Shown in pieces: positions 26,501-34,689 of a stretch of DNA of 64,000 bases (its first letter is position 1; the number at the start of each line of letters is the position of its first letter). Origin of the DNA: Amycolatopsis eburnea (GTDB lineage: Bacteria > Actinomycetota > Actinomycetes > Mycobacteriales > Pseudonocardiaceae); the NCBI RefSeq assembly GCF_003937945.1, contig NZ_RSEC01000061.1:248001-312000 (forward strand), given 5' to 3'. Made by a program: the position numbers and the translations under genes. The notes beneath the pieces were generated by a model. It searched no databases. It was not told the origin of the DNA and saw only the letters and a program-made list of their open reading frames with translations.

Positions 26501-26819
26501 GCGCACGGTGAGCCGGGCGCTGGAGGAGGCCGGGTTCCCCGGGGTGCGGGTCGGCACGGTCGACCGGTTCCAGGGCCAGGAAGCGCCGGTGGTGCTCACG
26601 ACGATGACGTCGTCGTCGGCGGTCGACCTGCCCCGCGGGCTCGACTTCCTGCTCTCGCGCAACCGGCTCAACGTCGCGCTCTCACGGGCCCAGGCGCTGG
26701 CGATCCTGGTGTGCTCGCCGCGGCTGGTCGAGGCCGACATCCGGACGGTGGAGCAGATGCGGCTGGTCGCGGGCATGATCGGCCTGCTGACCGCGGCCCG
26801 CCCCTGGCCGGCCGGGTAG
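23538..26819 (+). CDS. TM0106-family RecB-like nuclease fused to SF1 (Dna2/Upf1-type) helicase
   Basis: The 1093-residue protein combines a RecB/Cas4-like nuclease-type N-terminus with Fe-S cysteines C13, C167, C170 and C176, an RNase H-like exonuclease domain (about 260-420; DVFVDLAGDPHAL, YHYAPYE) and a superfamily 1 helicase. Walker A GPPGAGKT is at 717-724, DEAGQ at 826-830, and the C-terminal motifs include VGTVDRFQGQEAPVV and NVALSRAQ. It should process DNA or RNA ends with ATP. Family members are widespread in actinobacteria; roles in repair or defence are guesses. TAAGACT at 23523 ends 8 nt before the ATG, so the mRNA may be leaderless. It converges with a 52-residue gene 1 bp away. 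Confidence 0.9.
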   Translation: MVTPADLADLLECEHRSLLHQAWTAGLPGAPRPADPATPGDEPAGDAEATREAIRAGAPVIPGAVLRDGDFSARVDSLVRTADGRYEVHDAQPVRHATPAAVVRLTACADALGDVAGPDVHLGLSDGTTRTLRVDDFRPLVHRLRARLRDRKPRLPVPLWADERPACAGCGFARHCASAREADRDLSLVAGMRGDQRRKLTAAGLGSIDALAAAGPGDRPRDLSVTAFETLRAQAALQVRQDTTGEISYEVVGPDELAALPAPAPGDVFVDLAGDPHALAGEGLEYLFGAVTEDGDRRFTAFWAHSRAQEKRAFEEFVDFAAARVAEHPGSHVYHYAPYEVTAIKRLAAVHGTREETVDHLLRSGAVVDLHAVVRKALRVSQRSYSIRHLEPLYQPGARTKTAVSDVDEYEEYLAFDRSGEPERADEVLRRIAEDTEDDCVSALRLFGFLHRVRADAGIDGPEPAEESAEDALLRAAEEDVAAERRAERAAALAALVEPLLEGLPDDPADFTADDRARALLAASVGYHRRETNPAWWEYFRQLAAPLGDLEVDTACAVPVALEAGEWVPPAGRVRTAKRTLQLACDPDRPHPFAPGDEVRLRYGDTARDGKVVAASAVELTVEESSPPDATTNDRPTAVLPGSPVRPSPKDEAVAELARLTVETLPELPRHPGIDLLRRTPPRLRWGAALPAPGDDLVATVIDAVEEMDGSTLAVQGPPGAGKTYLAGRLIARLVRAGRTVAVTSNSHKAVENVLSAAKKNAPDLPCAKRAKRTPDPAAPWEQPKSNPALVKWREEHDTGHLVGGTAWTFANAAIREEPFDFMIIDEAGQFALADALAVSVCAKNVLLLGDPQQLPQVVQGTHPAGAEASALGHLIGEADIMPPELGYFLDETRRMHPAVCAPVSELSYAGRLHSHPSAAERSIEGVEAGLYLAEADHTGNTTRSVEEAAVVTSIVADLHGRAWTDHGTTRPLTDADIVVVAPYNLQARTVSRALEEAGFPGVRVGTVDRFQGQEAPVVLTTMTSSSAVDLPRGLDFLLSRNRLNVALSRAQALAILVCSPRLVEADIRTVEQMRLVAGMIGLLTAARPWPAG

Positions 26820-26820
26820 C

Positions 26821-26979
26821 TCAGCCGGGCGGTTCGCTCTCGACGGCGTCCTCGTCGACGTCCTGGCCGCCGGGCCGCTTCCGGTCGGTCTCGGGGATTT
26901 CGATGTCGAGGTCGACGTCCGGGGTACCGGGCGTGCGGGGCACGTCGGGGCTGATGGGCTGGTGCTCGGCTTCGGTCAT
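26821..26979 (-). CDS. 52-residue acidic hypothetical protein
   Basis: ATG at 26979 to TGA at 26821 gives a strongly acidic, Pro/Asp/Glu-rich peptide (MTEAEHQPISPDVPRTPG... DVDLDIEIPETD). Its stop lies 1 bp from that of the helicase, a tight convergent fit that favours a real gene. It has no membrane segment and no known motif. A disordered small protein; function unknown. The ribosome site is poor, which lowers confidence. Confidence 0.55.
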   Translation of the reverse strand: MTEAEHQPISPDVPRTPGTPDVDLDIEIPETDRKRPGGQDVDEDAVESEPPG

Positions 26980-27075
26980 GCCCGGCAGTTACCCCGGCGG
27001 GCGCCGGTTCACGCCGGCGCGGAAAGCGCCTTCCGGGGGTGGACCACCGCGGCCGATGCTGATATTCCTTCGCCC

Positions 27076-27894
27076 GTGCCCCTGGACGCGATCGACCTCC
27101 ACAGCATCAACGCGTGGGAGGTGGCCTTCCTGCGCGAGGAGGTGGGCGCCTACTTCGCGCACGGCATCGACCTGGCCCCCGGCGCGACCGTCCTCGACGT
27201 CGGCGCCAACGTCGGGGTCTTCTCGGCGGCCGTGTTCGAGCGCCTCGGCGGCGACGCGCGGATCTACGCCTTCGAACCGCTCCCGCCCCTGTTCGCGACG
27301 CTGGACTGCAACGGCCGCGACTTCTTCGACGGCCGGCTGACCGCGTTGCCGTACGGCCTCGCCGCCGCCGAGGACGAGCTCGACTTCAGCTACTTCCCGG
27401 CCGCGACCATCTTTTCGTCGTCGCTGCGGGACGAGGGGAACGTCGAGGTCGAGCGCCGCCGGGTCACCGCGAGCGTCGTCGAGATGATCCGCCGGGGCGG
27501 CCTCGGCGGCGGGCTGCGCCGGGTGCCCGCGCCCGTGCTGCGCGGCATCGTCGGGCGCAAGCTCCGCGTGCTGCGCGAACTCGAAACCCACCGCGTCCGG
27601 GTCCGGCCGCTCTCGGCGGTGCTCGACGAGCACGGCATCGAGCGCGTGGACCTGCTCAAGGTCGACGTCGAAGGGGCCGAGCTCGACGTCCTGCGCGGCC
27701 TCGAAGACCGCCATTGGCCGCTGGTGCGGCAGGCCGTCGTCGAGGTCGAGGGTTGGCGCGAGCACCGCGACACCGTCCGCGACGTCTTCGCCTCCCGCGG
27801 GTTCACCGTCGAAGCGGTGCAGGACCCCGTCCAGGAGGCCGCGGACATCGGGATGGTGTTCGCGGTCAGCGGTACCCGAGCCAGTCGAGGTTGA
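27076..27894 (+). CDS. FkbM-family SAM-dependent methyltransferase
   Basis: The 272-residue protein has the SAM-binding motif I TVLDVGANVGVFS and the FkbM hallmark DLLKVDVEGAELDVLRGL near the C-terminus. These enzymes O-methylate sugars or polyketides; the target here is unknown and no biosynthetic cluster is adjacent. The GTG at 27076 is preferred because longer frames collide with the 52-residue gene. GATATT at 27061 could be its -10 box. Its last 29 bp overlap the convergent glycoside hydrolase. Confidence 0.85.
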   Translation: MPLDAIDLHSINAWEVAFLREEVGAYFAHGIDLAPGATVLDVGANVGVFSAAVFERLGGDARIYAFEPLPPLFATLDCNGRDFFDGRLTALPYGLAAAEDELDFSYFPAATIFSSSLRDEGNVEVERRRVTASVVEMIRRGGLGGGLRRVPAPVLRGIVGRKLRVLRELETHRVRVRPLSAVLDEHGIERVDLLKVDVEGAELDVLRGLEDRHWPLVRQAVVEVEGWREHRDTVRDVFASRGFTVEAVQDPVQEAADIGMVFAVSGTRASRG

Positions 27895-29890
27895 TCCGGC
27901 CGGTGTCGCCCGGCGCGTAGGACAGGGTCAGCACCGGGTCCCGGCCGGTGAGCGGGACGTCGGCGAAGGTCGCCGTGCCCCAGTCGTCCCAGCTGTCGGA
28001 GACCTTCGGGAAGCTCAGCTGCCGCAGCGGGTGGCCGTCGACGGACAGCGTCATGGTGCGGGCGTCGCCGTTGGCGTTGGCGTACCGGACGGTGAGCGTG
28101 CCGGTCGACGGCGCGGTCGTGGTGCGGTGGATGGTGAAGGCCGACGCCGCGCCCTCGGCCCAGAGCCCGTCGAGGAAGGCGCGGCCGGAGTAGCCGGTGT
28201 GGTTCACGTTCGTCTTGACCCCGCCGGTGTTGTGCGCGTCTTCGGCTTCGAGGTGCGCCGGGTCCGGGCAGCCCGCGACGGTCCCGGCGGTGTCGGCGCA
28301 GCGGTCCTGGGCGTCGGGGACGCCGTCGCCGTCGCGGTCGCCCGCGGGCGCGCCGGTCAGCGTGATCTCGACGGTGTGCGCGCCGCCGAGCGTGGCCGGG
28401 AGTTCGGCCGCGGCGGGCCGGCCGTCGAGGGTGACCGAGCGGATCACGGTGCCCGCGCCGCGGAGCGTGACGGTGAGGTCCGCGGCCCGGTAGCGCAGGT
28501 GCCGCAGGGTGACGTCGCCCCAGCCGCTGGGCAGGGCCGGGGCGAAGGACAGGCCGCGTGCGGTGAAGCGCAGCCCGAACAGTCCACTGTGGATCATGTC
28601 GAGGAACGCCGTCGCCGACCACGTCTGGTCGGGCTCGGAACCCCAGTGGAACTTCACGGTGTCGCCGAGCCGCTGGTAGCCGCCGTCGACGACCCCGGTG
28701 CCGCCGTGGTAGATCTCCCAGTAACCGCTGTTCGACCCGGCCAGCTTCGCCAGGCGCGCGGTCTCGGCGGCGAAACCGTTCAGCTCGCCTTGCCCGGCCA
28801 GCGCTTTCGCCCACAGGCCTTGCACGAGCGGCCAGACGATCGCGTTGTGGCGGCCGGGCTGCGCGTCGGAGTAGCGCGCCCAGTTCGGGTAGGTGTCGGG
28901 CATGCCCCACGTCATTTCGCGCGCGTTGGCGACGATCGAGCGGGCCTGCGCGGGGTTCGCGACGCCGAAGAGCAGCGCGAACGCCAGCCCGGTGCCCTCC
29001 TGGTAGGCGCCGCGGGTGCCGTCGGCGAGGAGCTGGTAGTCGTACAGGCCGGTCTTCGGGTTCCAGAAGTTGCGGTTGATAGCGTTCTTCAGCGCGGTGG
29101 CCTTGGTGCGGTATGCGGCGGCTTCCGCGGCGGGACGGCCCAGCTGCCCGGCCATGTTCGCGGCGGTGACGTAGGCCGCGTAGTAGACCTCGTTGGTGCT
29201 CAAGAACATCCCGCTCGCGACGCCGGGCCAGGGCATGCTACCGGTGCTGACCGACTCGGTGGCGTCGGCCGGGGGCGCGGGGTAACCGGCGATGCCGTCG
29301 TTGAAGAAGGACGCGCCGGTGAACAGCCCGTAGGTGCGGTTGAACCCGGCCGTGGTGGCCGTTTCCCGGATGGCGAGGGTGTTCTTCGTGGTGGCGTAAG
29401 CGTCTTCGAGGAAGGCGCGGTCGCCGGTGACGAGGAAGTGGTGCCACGCGGCGGTCGCCCAGACGACCTGGTCCCACTGCTGGTCGTCCTGCTGCACGCG
29501 CAGCGCGCCGCCGGCGTCCTTGTCGACCACCGCCCAGAGCGTGTTGCGGGCCAGTGCCGGGTCGAGGAGGCTGGCCGCGTTCCAGCTGTTGACCGACGCG
29601 TCGCGCGTCCACGGCTGGGCGTAGCCGCCGCCGGCGCGGACGAAGCCGACGGACGGGTCGAGCAGGCCGCTCTTGTCGTACTTCGGGTCGTAGCCGATCG
29701 TGTTGGTGCGCAAGAGGTTGTCCAGCGCCTCGTCGTAGGCGGCGCCGTACAGGGCCTGGCTGCCGGGGTTCGCGAACTCGAGCGAGGGGAGTGCGGCGGG
29801 CGCCGCGGCCGCGGGGCCGGTGAGCACCCCGCACGCCGTCGCCGCCACCAGGACCGCTGCGCCGAACCGCCGCCGGACGTCGTGCACCAT
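27866..29890 (-). CDS. Secreted alpha/alpha-barrel glycoside hydrolase (MGH1/GH63-like) with CBM6/35-type module
   Basis: The 674-residue exported enzyme has a signal peptide (1-30, ending GPAAAAP). A catalytic (alpha/alpha)6-type domain follows (about 35-470; YAQPWTRDASVNSW, QQDDQQWDQVVWATAAWHH, GMPDTYPNWARY). Next is a Ca-binding thrombospondin type 3-like loop (DRDGDGVPDAQDRC, about 520-533) and a C-terminal beta-sandwich carbohydrate-binding module (about 545-674; LEAEDAHNTGG at its start). Related folds cleave mannosyl- or glucosyl-containing glycans. The ATG at 29890 follows AAGGGG. The exact family and substrate are uncertain. Its 3' end overlaps the FkbM gene. Confidence 0.78.
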   Translation of the reverse strand: MVHDVRRRFGAAVLVAATACGVLTGPAAAAPAALPSLEFANPGSQALYGAAYDEALDNLLRTNTIGYDPKYDKSGLLDPSVGFVRAGGGYAQPWTRDASVNSWNAASLLDPALARNTLWAVVDKDAGGALRVQQDDQQWDQVVWATAAWHHFLVTGDRAFLEDAYATTKNTLAIRETATTAGFNRTYGLFTGASFFNDGIAGYPAPPADATESVSTGSMPWPGVASGMFLSTNEVYYAAYVTAANMAGQLGRPAAEAAAYRTKATALKNAINRNFWNPKTGLYDYQLLADGTRGAYQEGTGLAFALLFGVANPAQARSIVANAREMTWGMPDTYPNWARYSDAQPGRHNAIVWPLVQGLWAKALAGQGELNGFAAETARLAKLAGSNSGYWEIYHGGTGVVDGGYQRLGDTVKFHWGSEPDQTWSATAFLDMIHSGLFGLRFTARGLSFAPALPSGWGDVTLRHLRYRAADLTVTLRGAGTVIRSVTLDGRPAAAELPATLGGAHTVEITLTGAPAGDRDGDGVPDAQDRCADTAGTVAGCPDPAHLEAEDAHNTGGVKTNVNHTGYSGRAFLDGLWAEGAASAFTIHRTTTAPSTGTLTVRYANANGDARTMTLSVDGHPLRQLSFPKVSDSWDDWGTATFADVPLTGRDPVLTLSYAPGDTGRINLDWLGYR

Positions 29891-29960
29891 GCGCGTACCC
29901 CTTCGCGTAGATCGCAGCCAGTGCACCACGGGACGGCGGGATTTCCCGCGATCGGCGGGA

Positions 29961-30000
29961 TTCTGTCCGTTTCTGTCCGTCGTCACGGTCGGGTAAAGAT
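29961..30000 (+). promoter_or_regulatory. Promoter region with tandem 10-bp repeat before the K+ channel
   Basis: TTCTGTCCGT occurs twice in tandem (29961-29980). The second copy places TTCTGT at -35 relative to TAAAGAT (29994-30000). An inverted repeat TCCCGC-gatc-GGCGGGA lies just upstream near 29944-29960. Regulated transcription of the channel gene is plausible. Confidence 0.45.
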
Positions 30001-30066
30001 CGTTGTGCCCGGTCGCACCGTGTGATCGGGTGTCGGGACCGCGGTCGCGCTGAGTGAGGAGGGTGG

Positions 30067-31170
30067 GTGGCGTTCTTCCTTTCGCGGCTGTTCGCGCGCT
30101 GGGTCCTCACCCCCGGCCGCGGCTGGCTGCTGCCGGCCGCGGTGGTGCTCGTCGTGTTCGCGACCAGCTGGCCGCTGATGGCGCTGGCCGAGCCGGCGGG
30201 CAGCGAGCTGGTCCGACCCGGGACGTACTGGTGGTACTTCGTCGTCACCGCGACCACGGTCGGGTACGGCGACTTCTCACCCGAAACGGTCGCCGGGCGG
30301 TTCGTGGGCGCCTACGTCATCGTGGGCGGGATCGCGACGCTGACGACGGTGTTCACCAAGCTCGCTTCGGTGCTGGAACAGGCGAAGGGACGGCGGATGC
30401 AGGGGACGGAGGCGGTGCGCGCGAGCGGGCACACGGTGCTGATCGGGTACGCCGCCGGGCGGACCGAGCGGATCGTGGCCCAGCTGCTGGCCGACGGGGT
30501 GCCCGGGCTGGTGCTCTGCGCGGGGGAGGAGGTCGGCGTCCACCCGATGCCGGACTCCCCGGTGCAGTTCGTCCGCGGCGACCCGACGGCGGACGGCGTC
30601 CTGGCCAGGGCGGGCGTGGCGCGCGCCGCCGCGGTCCTGGTCGACGTGGCCGACGACAACGCCGCGCTGGCGGTCGCGGTGACGGTGGACCACGCGACGA
30701 CGTCCGCGCACGTCGTGGTGACCCTGCGGGACCTCGAGCGCGCCGAGCTGGTCCGGTACGTCGACCCGCGGATCCGCTGCGTGCAGTGGCACACGCCCCG
30801 GATGGTGACCGAGGAGCTGACGTCCCCGGGCATCACCGAGGTCTACGCCGAGCTGATGACGGCCGGGGGCGCCGACACGTTCTCGGTCACGCTGCCGGAG
30901 TCCCTCGGCCCGCTCGCCGCCGAACACTGCCGCCTCGCGCTCGGCCGCACGTACGGCGCGACGGTGCTGGCCGTGCGCACCGGCGCGAACCTGGAGGTCA
31001 ACCCGCCCTGGGACGCGGAACTGCCGCCCGGCGCGGTCCTGTACTACGTCGGCCCGAGGCGGCTCACCGCCGCCGAGGTCGAGACGGCCCTGCGGGGGGA
31101 GGTGGCCCCGCCGGGCCGGACGCTGCATACTGCAAGAATGCCGAGGAGGAAGCCGGGGGCCGCGAGGTGA
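30067..31170 (+). CDS. Two-segment potassium channel with cytoplasmic RCK/TrkA domain
   Basis: The 367-residue protein has two membrane segments (about 20-42 and 77-97) bracketing the pore and selectivity filter T64-V-G-Y-G-D69. A TrkA-N Rossmann domain (about 115-235; HTVLIGYAAGRTERI) and a TrkA-C-like end follow. It conducts K+ out of or into the cell with ligand gating through the RCK ring. The GTG at 30067 follows GAGGAGGG. Its stop overlaps the start of a 120-residue membrane protein (GTGA), suggesting a partner subunit. Confidence 0.92.
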   Translation: MAFFLSRLFARWVLTPGRGWLLPAAVVLVVFATSWPLMALAEPAGSELVRPGTYWWYFVVTATTVGYGDFSPETVAGRFVGAYVIVGGIATLTTVFTKLASVLEQAKGRRMQGTEAVRASGHTVLIGYAAGRTERIVAQLLADGVPGLVLCAGEEVGVHPMPDSPVQFVRGDPTADGVLARAGVARAAAVLVDVADDNAALAVAVTVDHATTSAHVVVTLRDLERAELVRYVDPRIRCVQWHTPRMVTEELTSPGITEVYAELMTAGGADTFSVTLPESLGPLAAEHCRLALGRTYGATVLAVRTGANLEVNPPWDAELPPGAVLYYVGPRRLTAAEVETALRGEVAPPGRTLHTARMPRRKPGAAR

Positions 31171-31529
31171 GCTCGCGCGAGGGCCCGGCACGCCGGAAAT
31201 TCGGCCGGATCGACCCGTACTGCCTGATGGCCGTGCTGCCGGTGCTGCTGGTGGCCGGAATCCTCGGTTCCCTGGTCAACATCATGCTGGGGCTGGGCTG
31301 CGCGGTCTTCGCGGGCCTGATCCTGCTGTTCGACTCGTGGGCGAACCGCCCCGGTCCGCTGCCGCCCGAGCCGGAACCGGAGCGCCGCCCGGTGCGCCAG
31401 GCCCCGGCGCGGCCACCGGTCCGCGAGGGGCGCCCGCCGGTGCGTGGGCCGCGGCCGCCCGCCGGGCGGGCCCCGGCGCCGGCTCGTGCGCCGGTCCGCC
31501 GGGCCGGACCGCCGCCCGCCGCTCGCTGA
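31167..31529 (+). CDS. 120-residue membrane protein with Pro/Arg-rich tail
   Basis: The GTG at 31167 overlaps the channel stop by 4 bp. About 20 polar residues lead to two close hydrophobic segments (LMAVLPVLLVAGILGSLV and GLGCAVFAGLILLF, about 27-66). A long tail rich in Pro, Arg and Ala follows (PPEPEPERRPVRQAPARPP...), probably cytoplasmic and disordered. Similar short membrane proteins with basic tails are common in Pseudonocardiales without known function. Coupling to the K+ channel suggests an accessory or regulatory role. Confidence 0.75.
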   Translation: MSSREGPARRKFGRIDPYCLMAVLPVLLVAGILGSLVNIMLGLGCAVFAGLILLFDSWANRPGPLPPEPEPERRPVRQAPARPPVREGRPPVRGPRPPAGRAPAPARAPVRRAGPPPAAR

Positions 31530-31541
31530 GCCTCGCCGGGT

Positions 31542-31620
31542 GGTCTGCCCGGCGTCGCGGGGATGTCGTGAAAGGGTCGTTCCTGTCGTCTGGCGAGGTG
31601 AACGACCCTTTCATGACATC
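31542..31620. repeat. Double palindrome, C-type, between convergent genes
   Basis: A conserved GGTCTGCCCGGCGTCGCGGG block (31542-31561) precedes a 59-bp inverted repeat (31562-31620) with 15-mers TGAAAGGGTCGTTCC (31569-31583) and TGAACGACCCTTTCA (31599-31613), 30 bp apart. It lies between the 120-residue membrane protein and the DinB gene and could also serve as a bidirectional terminator. Confidence 0.85.
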
Positions 31621-31646
31621 GCCGGCACCCCTCCGGAGCCCGCCGG

Positions 31647-32126
31647 TCAGCCGGCCAGGAGCTGTTCGCGCAGGATGTCCGCGTGCCCGCCGTGCTGGGC
31701 CAGCTCCCGGAGCACCTGCAGATACACCCACCGCAGCGTGCGCGGCCCGCTCCGGTGTCCGGTCACCACCGTGTCCAGCGGCAGCTCCGCCACCACCCGC
31801 CGAGCCGTCGCGCAGGCCTCCCGGTGCGCTGCCGTGACCGACGCCACGGTGTCCTCCTCGCCCAGCCGGAACGACTCGTCCGGACCCGGGACCAGGCCGA
31901 GCTCCCCGCGGGGCGTACCGCCGACGCACTCCTCGAACCACACGCGCTGCATCCACGTCACGTGCTTGAGCAGCCCCAGCACCGTCGTCGCCGACGGGAC
32001 CAGCCGGCGGCGGGCCTGCTCCTCGGTCAGCCCGTCGAGGGCGGCTTCGAGTCCGGCGCGGTGTTCCTCGAGGAACGCCTCGAGCTGGACGCGTTCGCCG
32101 TCGAGCGGCACGTCGAACGACCCCAT
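31647..32126 (-). CDS. DinB-family (DUF664) protein
   Basis: The 159-residue four-helix protein has the metal-binding His positions of the DinB/YfiT superfamily (LLKHVTWMQRVWFEE and LAQHGGHADILREQL). Members include mycothiol- or bacillithiol-dependent transferases, and an actinobacterial mycothiol-S-transferase role is possible. The ATG at 32126 lies 3 bp beyond the stop of the APC permease on the same strand, so they share an operon. The substrate is unknown. Confidence 0.85.
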   Translation of the reverse strand: MGSFDVPLDGERVQLEAFLEEHRAGLEAALDGLTEEQARRRLVPSATTVLGLLKHVTWMQRVWFEECVGGTPRGELGLVPGPDESFRLGEEDTVASVTAAHREACATARRVVAELPLDTVVTGHRSGPRTLRWVYLQVLRELAQHGGHADILREQLLAG

Positions 32127-32129
32127 CGC

Positions 32130-34112
32130 TCAGCCGCCGACGTGGATGCCGGGGCGCCGGTCGGCGTCCTTCTCGCTGCTGCGGATGATCTCCCGGACCA
32201 CCGGCGCGGTGTCGCCGCGGCCGAGGAGCAGGTAGCGGAACAGGTGCCCGAGCGGGTTGCCCTCGGACCACTCGAAGTAGCAGTGGGGCCGGACACCGGT
32301 GACGTCGCGCAGGGTCAGCAGGATCGCGGCGATCGCGTTGGGCGCCGCGGGGCTGTTCGCGCGCAGGATGCGGTAGCCGTCGACGTCGACGCCCCGCACC
32401 TGCAGCACGTTGCTGAACTCCGACGGGTCCACGACGTCGATCTCGAGGAACAGGACGTCGGCGGCGCCGGGAACCGGGTTCATCCCGCGCTGTTCGGCTT
32501 CCTTGGCGGAGTACTCGGCGAGGTCGCCGCCCTGGCGCTTGTTGGCGATGATGTTCAGGGCGCCGTCGTGGGCCAGCGAGTCGGCGATGAACCGGCGTGC
32601 CTCGTCGTCGAACTCGATGTGCTCGGCGCGCAGCTCCGTGGTCCGCGTGACCCGCGAAACCAGCGAGACCACGATGATCCCGAGGATGAACAGCGCCGAA
32701 ATGGCGATCCCGTCCGGCTTCTCGATGACGTTCTCGACGAGCGCGTACAGCAGGACGAGCGTCAAGACGACGAAGCCGGCGGCCGCGCCCCGCTGGCGGT
32801 GGCGGATCGCCGAGATGCTGACCGCGACCGCGCCCGAGACCATCATCGCGAGGATGCCGGTCGCGTAGGCGCCCGCCTGGGCGTTGACGTCGGCGCCGAA
32901 CGCGATGGTGATGAGGACGCTGATCGCGGTGTAGACGAGCACGACCGGGCGGACGGCGCGGCCCCACTCCGGCGCCATCCCGTAGGCGGGCAGGTAGCGG
33001 GGGACGATGTTGATCAGCCCGGCCATCGCCGACGCGCCGGCGAACCACAGGATCAGGACGCTGCTGATGTCGTAGACGGTCCCGAAGATCTCGCCCAGTT
33101 CGTGGTGGGCGAGGTAGGCCATGGCACGGCCGTTGGCCTCGCCGCCTTCCTTGAACGCGTCCGCCGGGATCAGCACCGTGGTGATGAAGCTGGTCGCGAT
33201 GAGGAAGACCGACATGATGAGCGCCGCGGCGGTGAGGAGCTTGCGCGTGTTGTGGATCCGCGACTCCAGCTTCTCTTCCGCCGTCTTCCCCTTCGCAGCG
33301 ACCAGCGGCATCATGCTGACGCCGGTCTCGAACCCGGAGAGCCCGAGCACGAGCAGCGGGAACGCGATCACGGCCGGCCCGACGATGCCGCCGAACCCAC
33401 CGCCGCCCGCGGTCAGCGCGTCGGTCCAGTGGGAAAGGGCCGCGGAGTCGCCGAGCAGGTCGACCACGCCGGCGACGGTGACCACGGCGTTGAGCAGCAG
33501 GAAGACCGCGACGAGCGGGATGGCGACCCCGACGGCCTCGCTGAACCCGAGCAGGAACACCCCGCCGAGGACCAGCAGCAGCACGACGGTGATGAGGACG
33601 GCGTGGCCGTGCAGGAACCCCGGCAGGTACGGGTTTTCCAGCATGTGCACGGTGGCGTCGGCCGAGGACAGCGTGATCGTGATGATCCACGACGTGGCCA
33701 CGAACCCGAGCAGCGTGAGCACGAAGAGCTTCCCGCGCCAGAACGGCAGCAGGTTCTCCAGCATCGCGACCGAGCCCTGCCCGTGCGGGCTTTCCCGGGC
33801 GACCCGGCGGTACATCGGCAGCATCCCGAGCAGGGTGAGCGCGACGATCAGCAGCGTGGCCAGCGGCGACAGCGCCCCGGCGGCGAGCGCGGCGATCCCG
33901 GGGAGGTAGGAGAGCGTGGAGAAGTAGTCGACGCCGGTGAGGCACATGACCTTCCACCACGCCTGCGGCGTGCCGTGGTCCTCACCGCCGGCGCGGCCGA
34001 CGGGGGCGACCCGGTGCTCCAGCAGCCACCGGGCGGCCCCGGACGCCGGTGGCTTCGGCGGCACCGGGCTGTCGACCTTCGCCGGAATGGTCAATTCGGG
34101 TGAAGCACCCAT
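32130..34112 (-). CDS. APC-superfamily permease with C-terminal cytoplasmic domain
   Basis: The 660-residue transporter has about 12 membrane segments (roughly 55-510), beginning with KVMCLTGVDYFSTLSYLPGI, followed by a soluble C-terminal domain of about 150 residues. This layout is shared by large amino-acid permeases and the KimA-type potassium importers. The latter is attractive because a K+ channel gene is close by, but sequence alone does not decide. The ATG at 34112 has GAGGG 6 nt upstream. DinB follows 3 bp downstream. Confidence 0.85.
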   Translation of the reverse strand: MGASPELTIPAKVDSPVPPKPPASGAARWLLEHRVAPVGRAGGEDHGTPQAWWKVMCLTGVDYFSTLSYLPGIAALAAGALSPLATLLIVALTLLGMLPMYRRVARESPHGQGSVAMLENLLPFWRGKLFVLTLLGFVATSWIITITLSSADATVHMLENPYLPGFLHGHAVLITVVLLLVLGGVFLLGFSEAVGVAIPLVAVFLLLNAVVTVAGVVDLLGDSAALSHWTDALTAGGGGFGGIVGPAVIAFPLLVLGLSGFETGVSMMPLVAAKGKTAEEKLESRIHNTRKLLTAAALIMSVFLIATSFITTVLIPADAFKEGGEANGRAMAYLAHHELGEIFGTVYDISSVLILWFAGASAMAGLINIVPRYLPAYGMAPEWGRAVRPVVLVYTAISVLITIAFGADVNAQAGAYATGILAMMVSGAVAVSISAIRHRQRGAAAGFVVLTLVLLYALVENVIEKPDGIAISALFILGIIVVSLVSRVTRTTELRAEHIEFDDEARRFIADSLAHDGALNIIANKRQGGDLAEYSAKEAEQRGMNPVPGAADVLFLEIDVVDPSEFSNVLQVRGVDVDGYRILRANSPAAPNAIAAILLTLRDVTGVRPHCYFEWSEGNPLGHLFRYLLLGRGDTAPVVREIIRSSEKDADRRPGIHVGG

Positions 34113-34206
34113 TTTTCGCCCTCACGTCCCCTCGGCCCGATGACACCGCGGACAAGCATGCCCGACGCCGCCGGGCGCGTCCCACCGGGACGTCCCCTGT
34201 GGACGG

Positions 34207-34599
34207 TCAGAACTCGTCGGCCGCCGTCAGCTCGTGCTCGAAGGCGTCCGCCCGGGCGACGACGGTCTTGAGCGGGCGCTCGAACTCCTCCTGGATGCTG
34301 AGGTCCTCCAGCGGCACGGTGTGCTTGAGCAGGGCGACGCCGTCCACCACGGCCGCGCCGCCGACCGCCGAGCCACCGGCGAGCTCGAGGAGCTTCCGCA
34401 GGTCGATCGAGTCGGCCCAGCCGACCGGGGACGAGATTTCGATCCACGAGCCGCCGTCGAGCTCGGGCAGGTGGTGCACCGTCGCCTGCTGGGTCCGCTC
34501 GCTCGGGCCGTTCAGCCGGAACCGCAGCCAGCCGTCCGACTCCTCCAGGACTTCGTACCGCGTCCGGACAAAGTTGATCACGTCGATCCAGGTGGTCAC
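34207..34599 (-). CDS. Conserved 130-residue protein, YbjN-like (uncertain)
   Basis: The soluble alpha/beta protein starts at GTG 34599 (VTTWIDVINFVRTRYEVLEE). It has alternating strands and ends in an acidic helix (EEFERPLKTVVARADAFEHEL). Size and pattern resemble YbjN or type III chaperone-like folds found in many actinobacteria. It lies 94 bp upstream of the permease on the same strand and may be cotranscribed. No catalytic residues were recognised. Confidence 0.65.
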   Translation of the reverse strand: MTTWIDVINFVRTRYEVLEESDGWLRFRLNGPSERTQQATVHHLPELDGGSWIEISSPVGWADSIDLRKLLELAGGSAVGGAAVVDGVALLKHTVPLEDLSIQEEFERPLKTVVARADAFEHELTAADEF

Positions 34600-34689
34600 G
34601 CGTCGAGCATGCCACGTCCGCCCGGAGTCCGGCACCGAGGACACTCCGGGCACCTGGTGACCGGTGCGGCGGGGTGCCAGACTCGGGGT

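Noticed and set aside
34113..34206. A ydaO (c-di-AMP) riboswitch before the APC permease.
   Set aside because: The 94-bp gap is too short for this riboswitch and shows none of its conserved stems.
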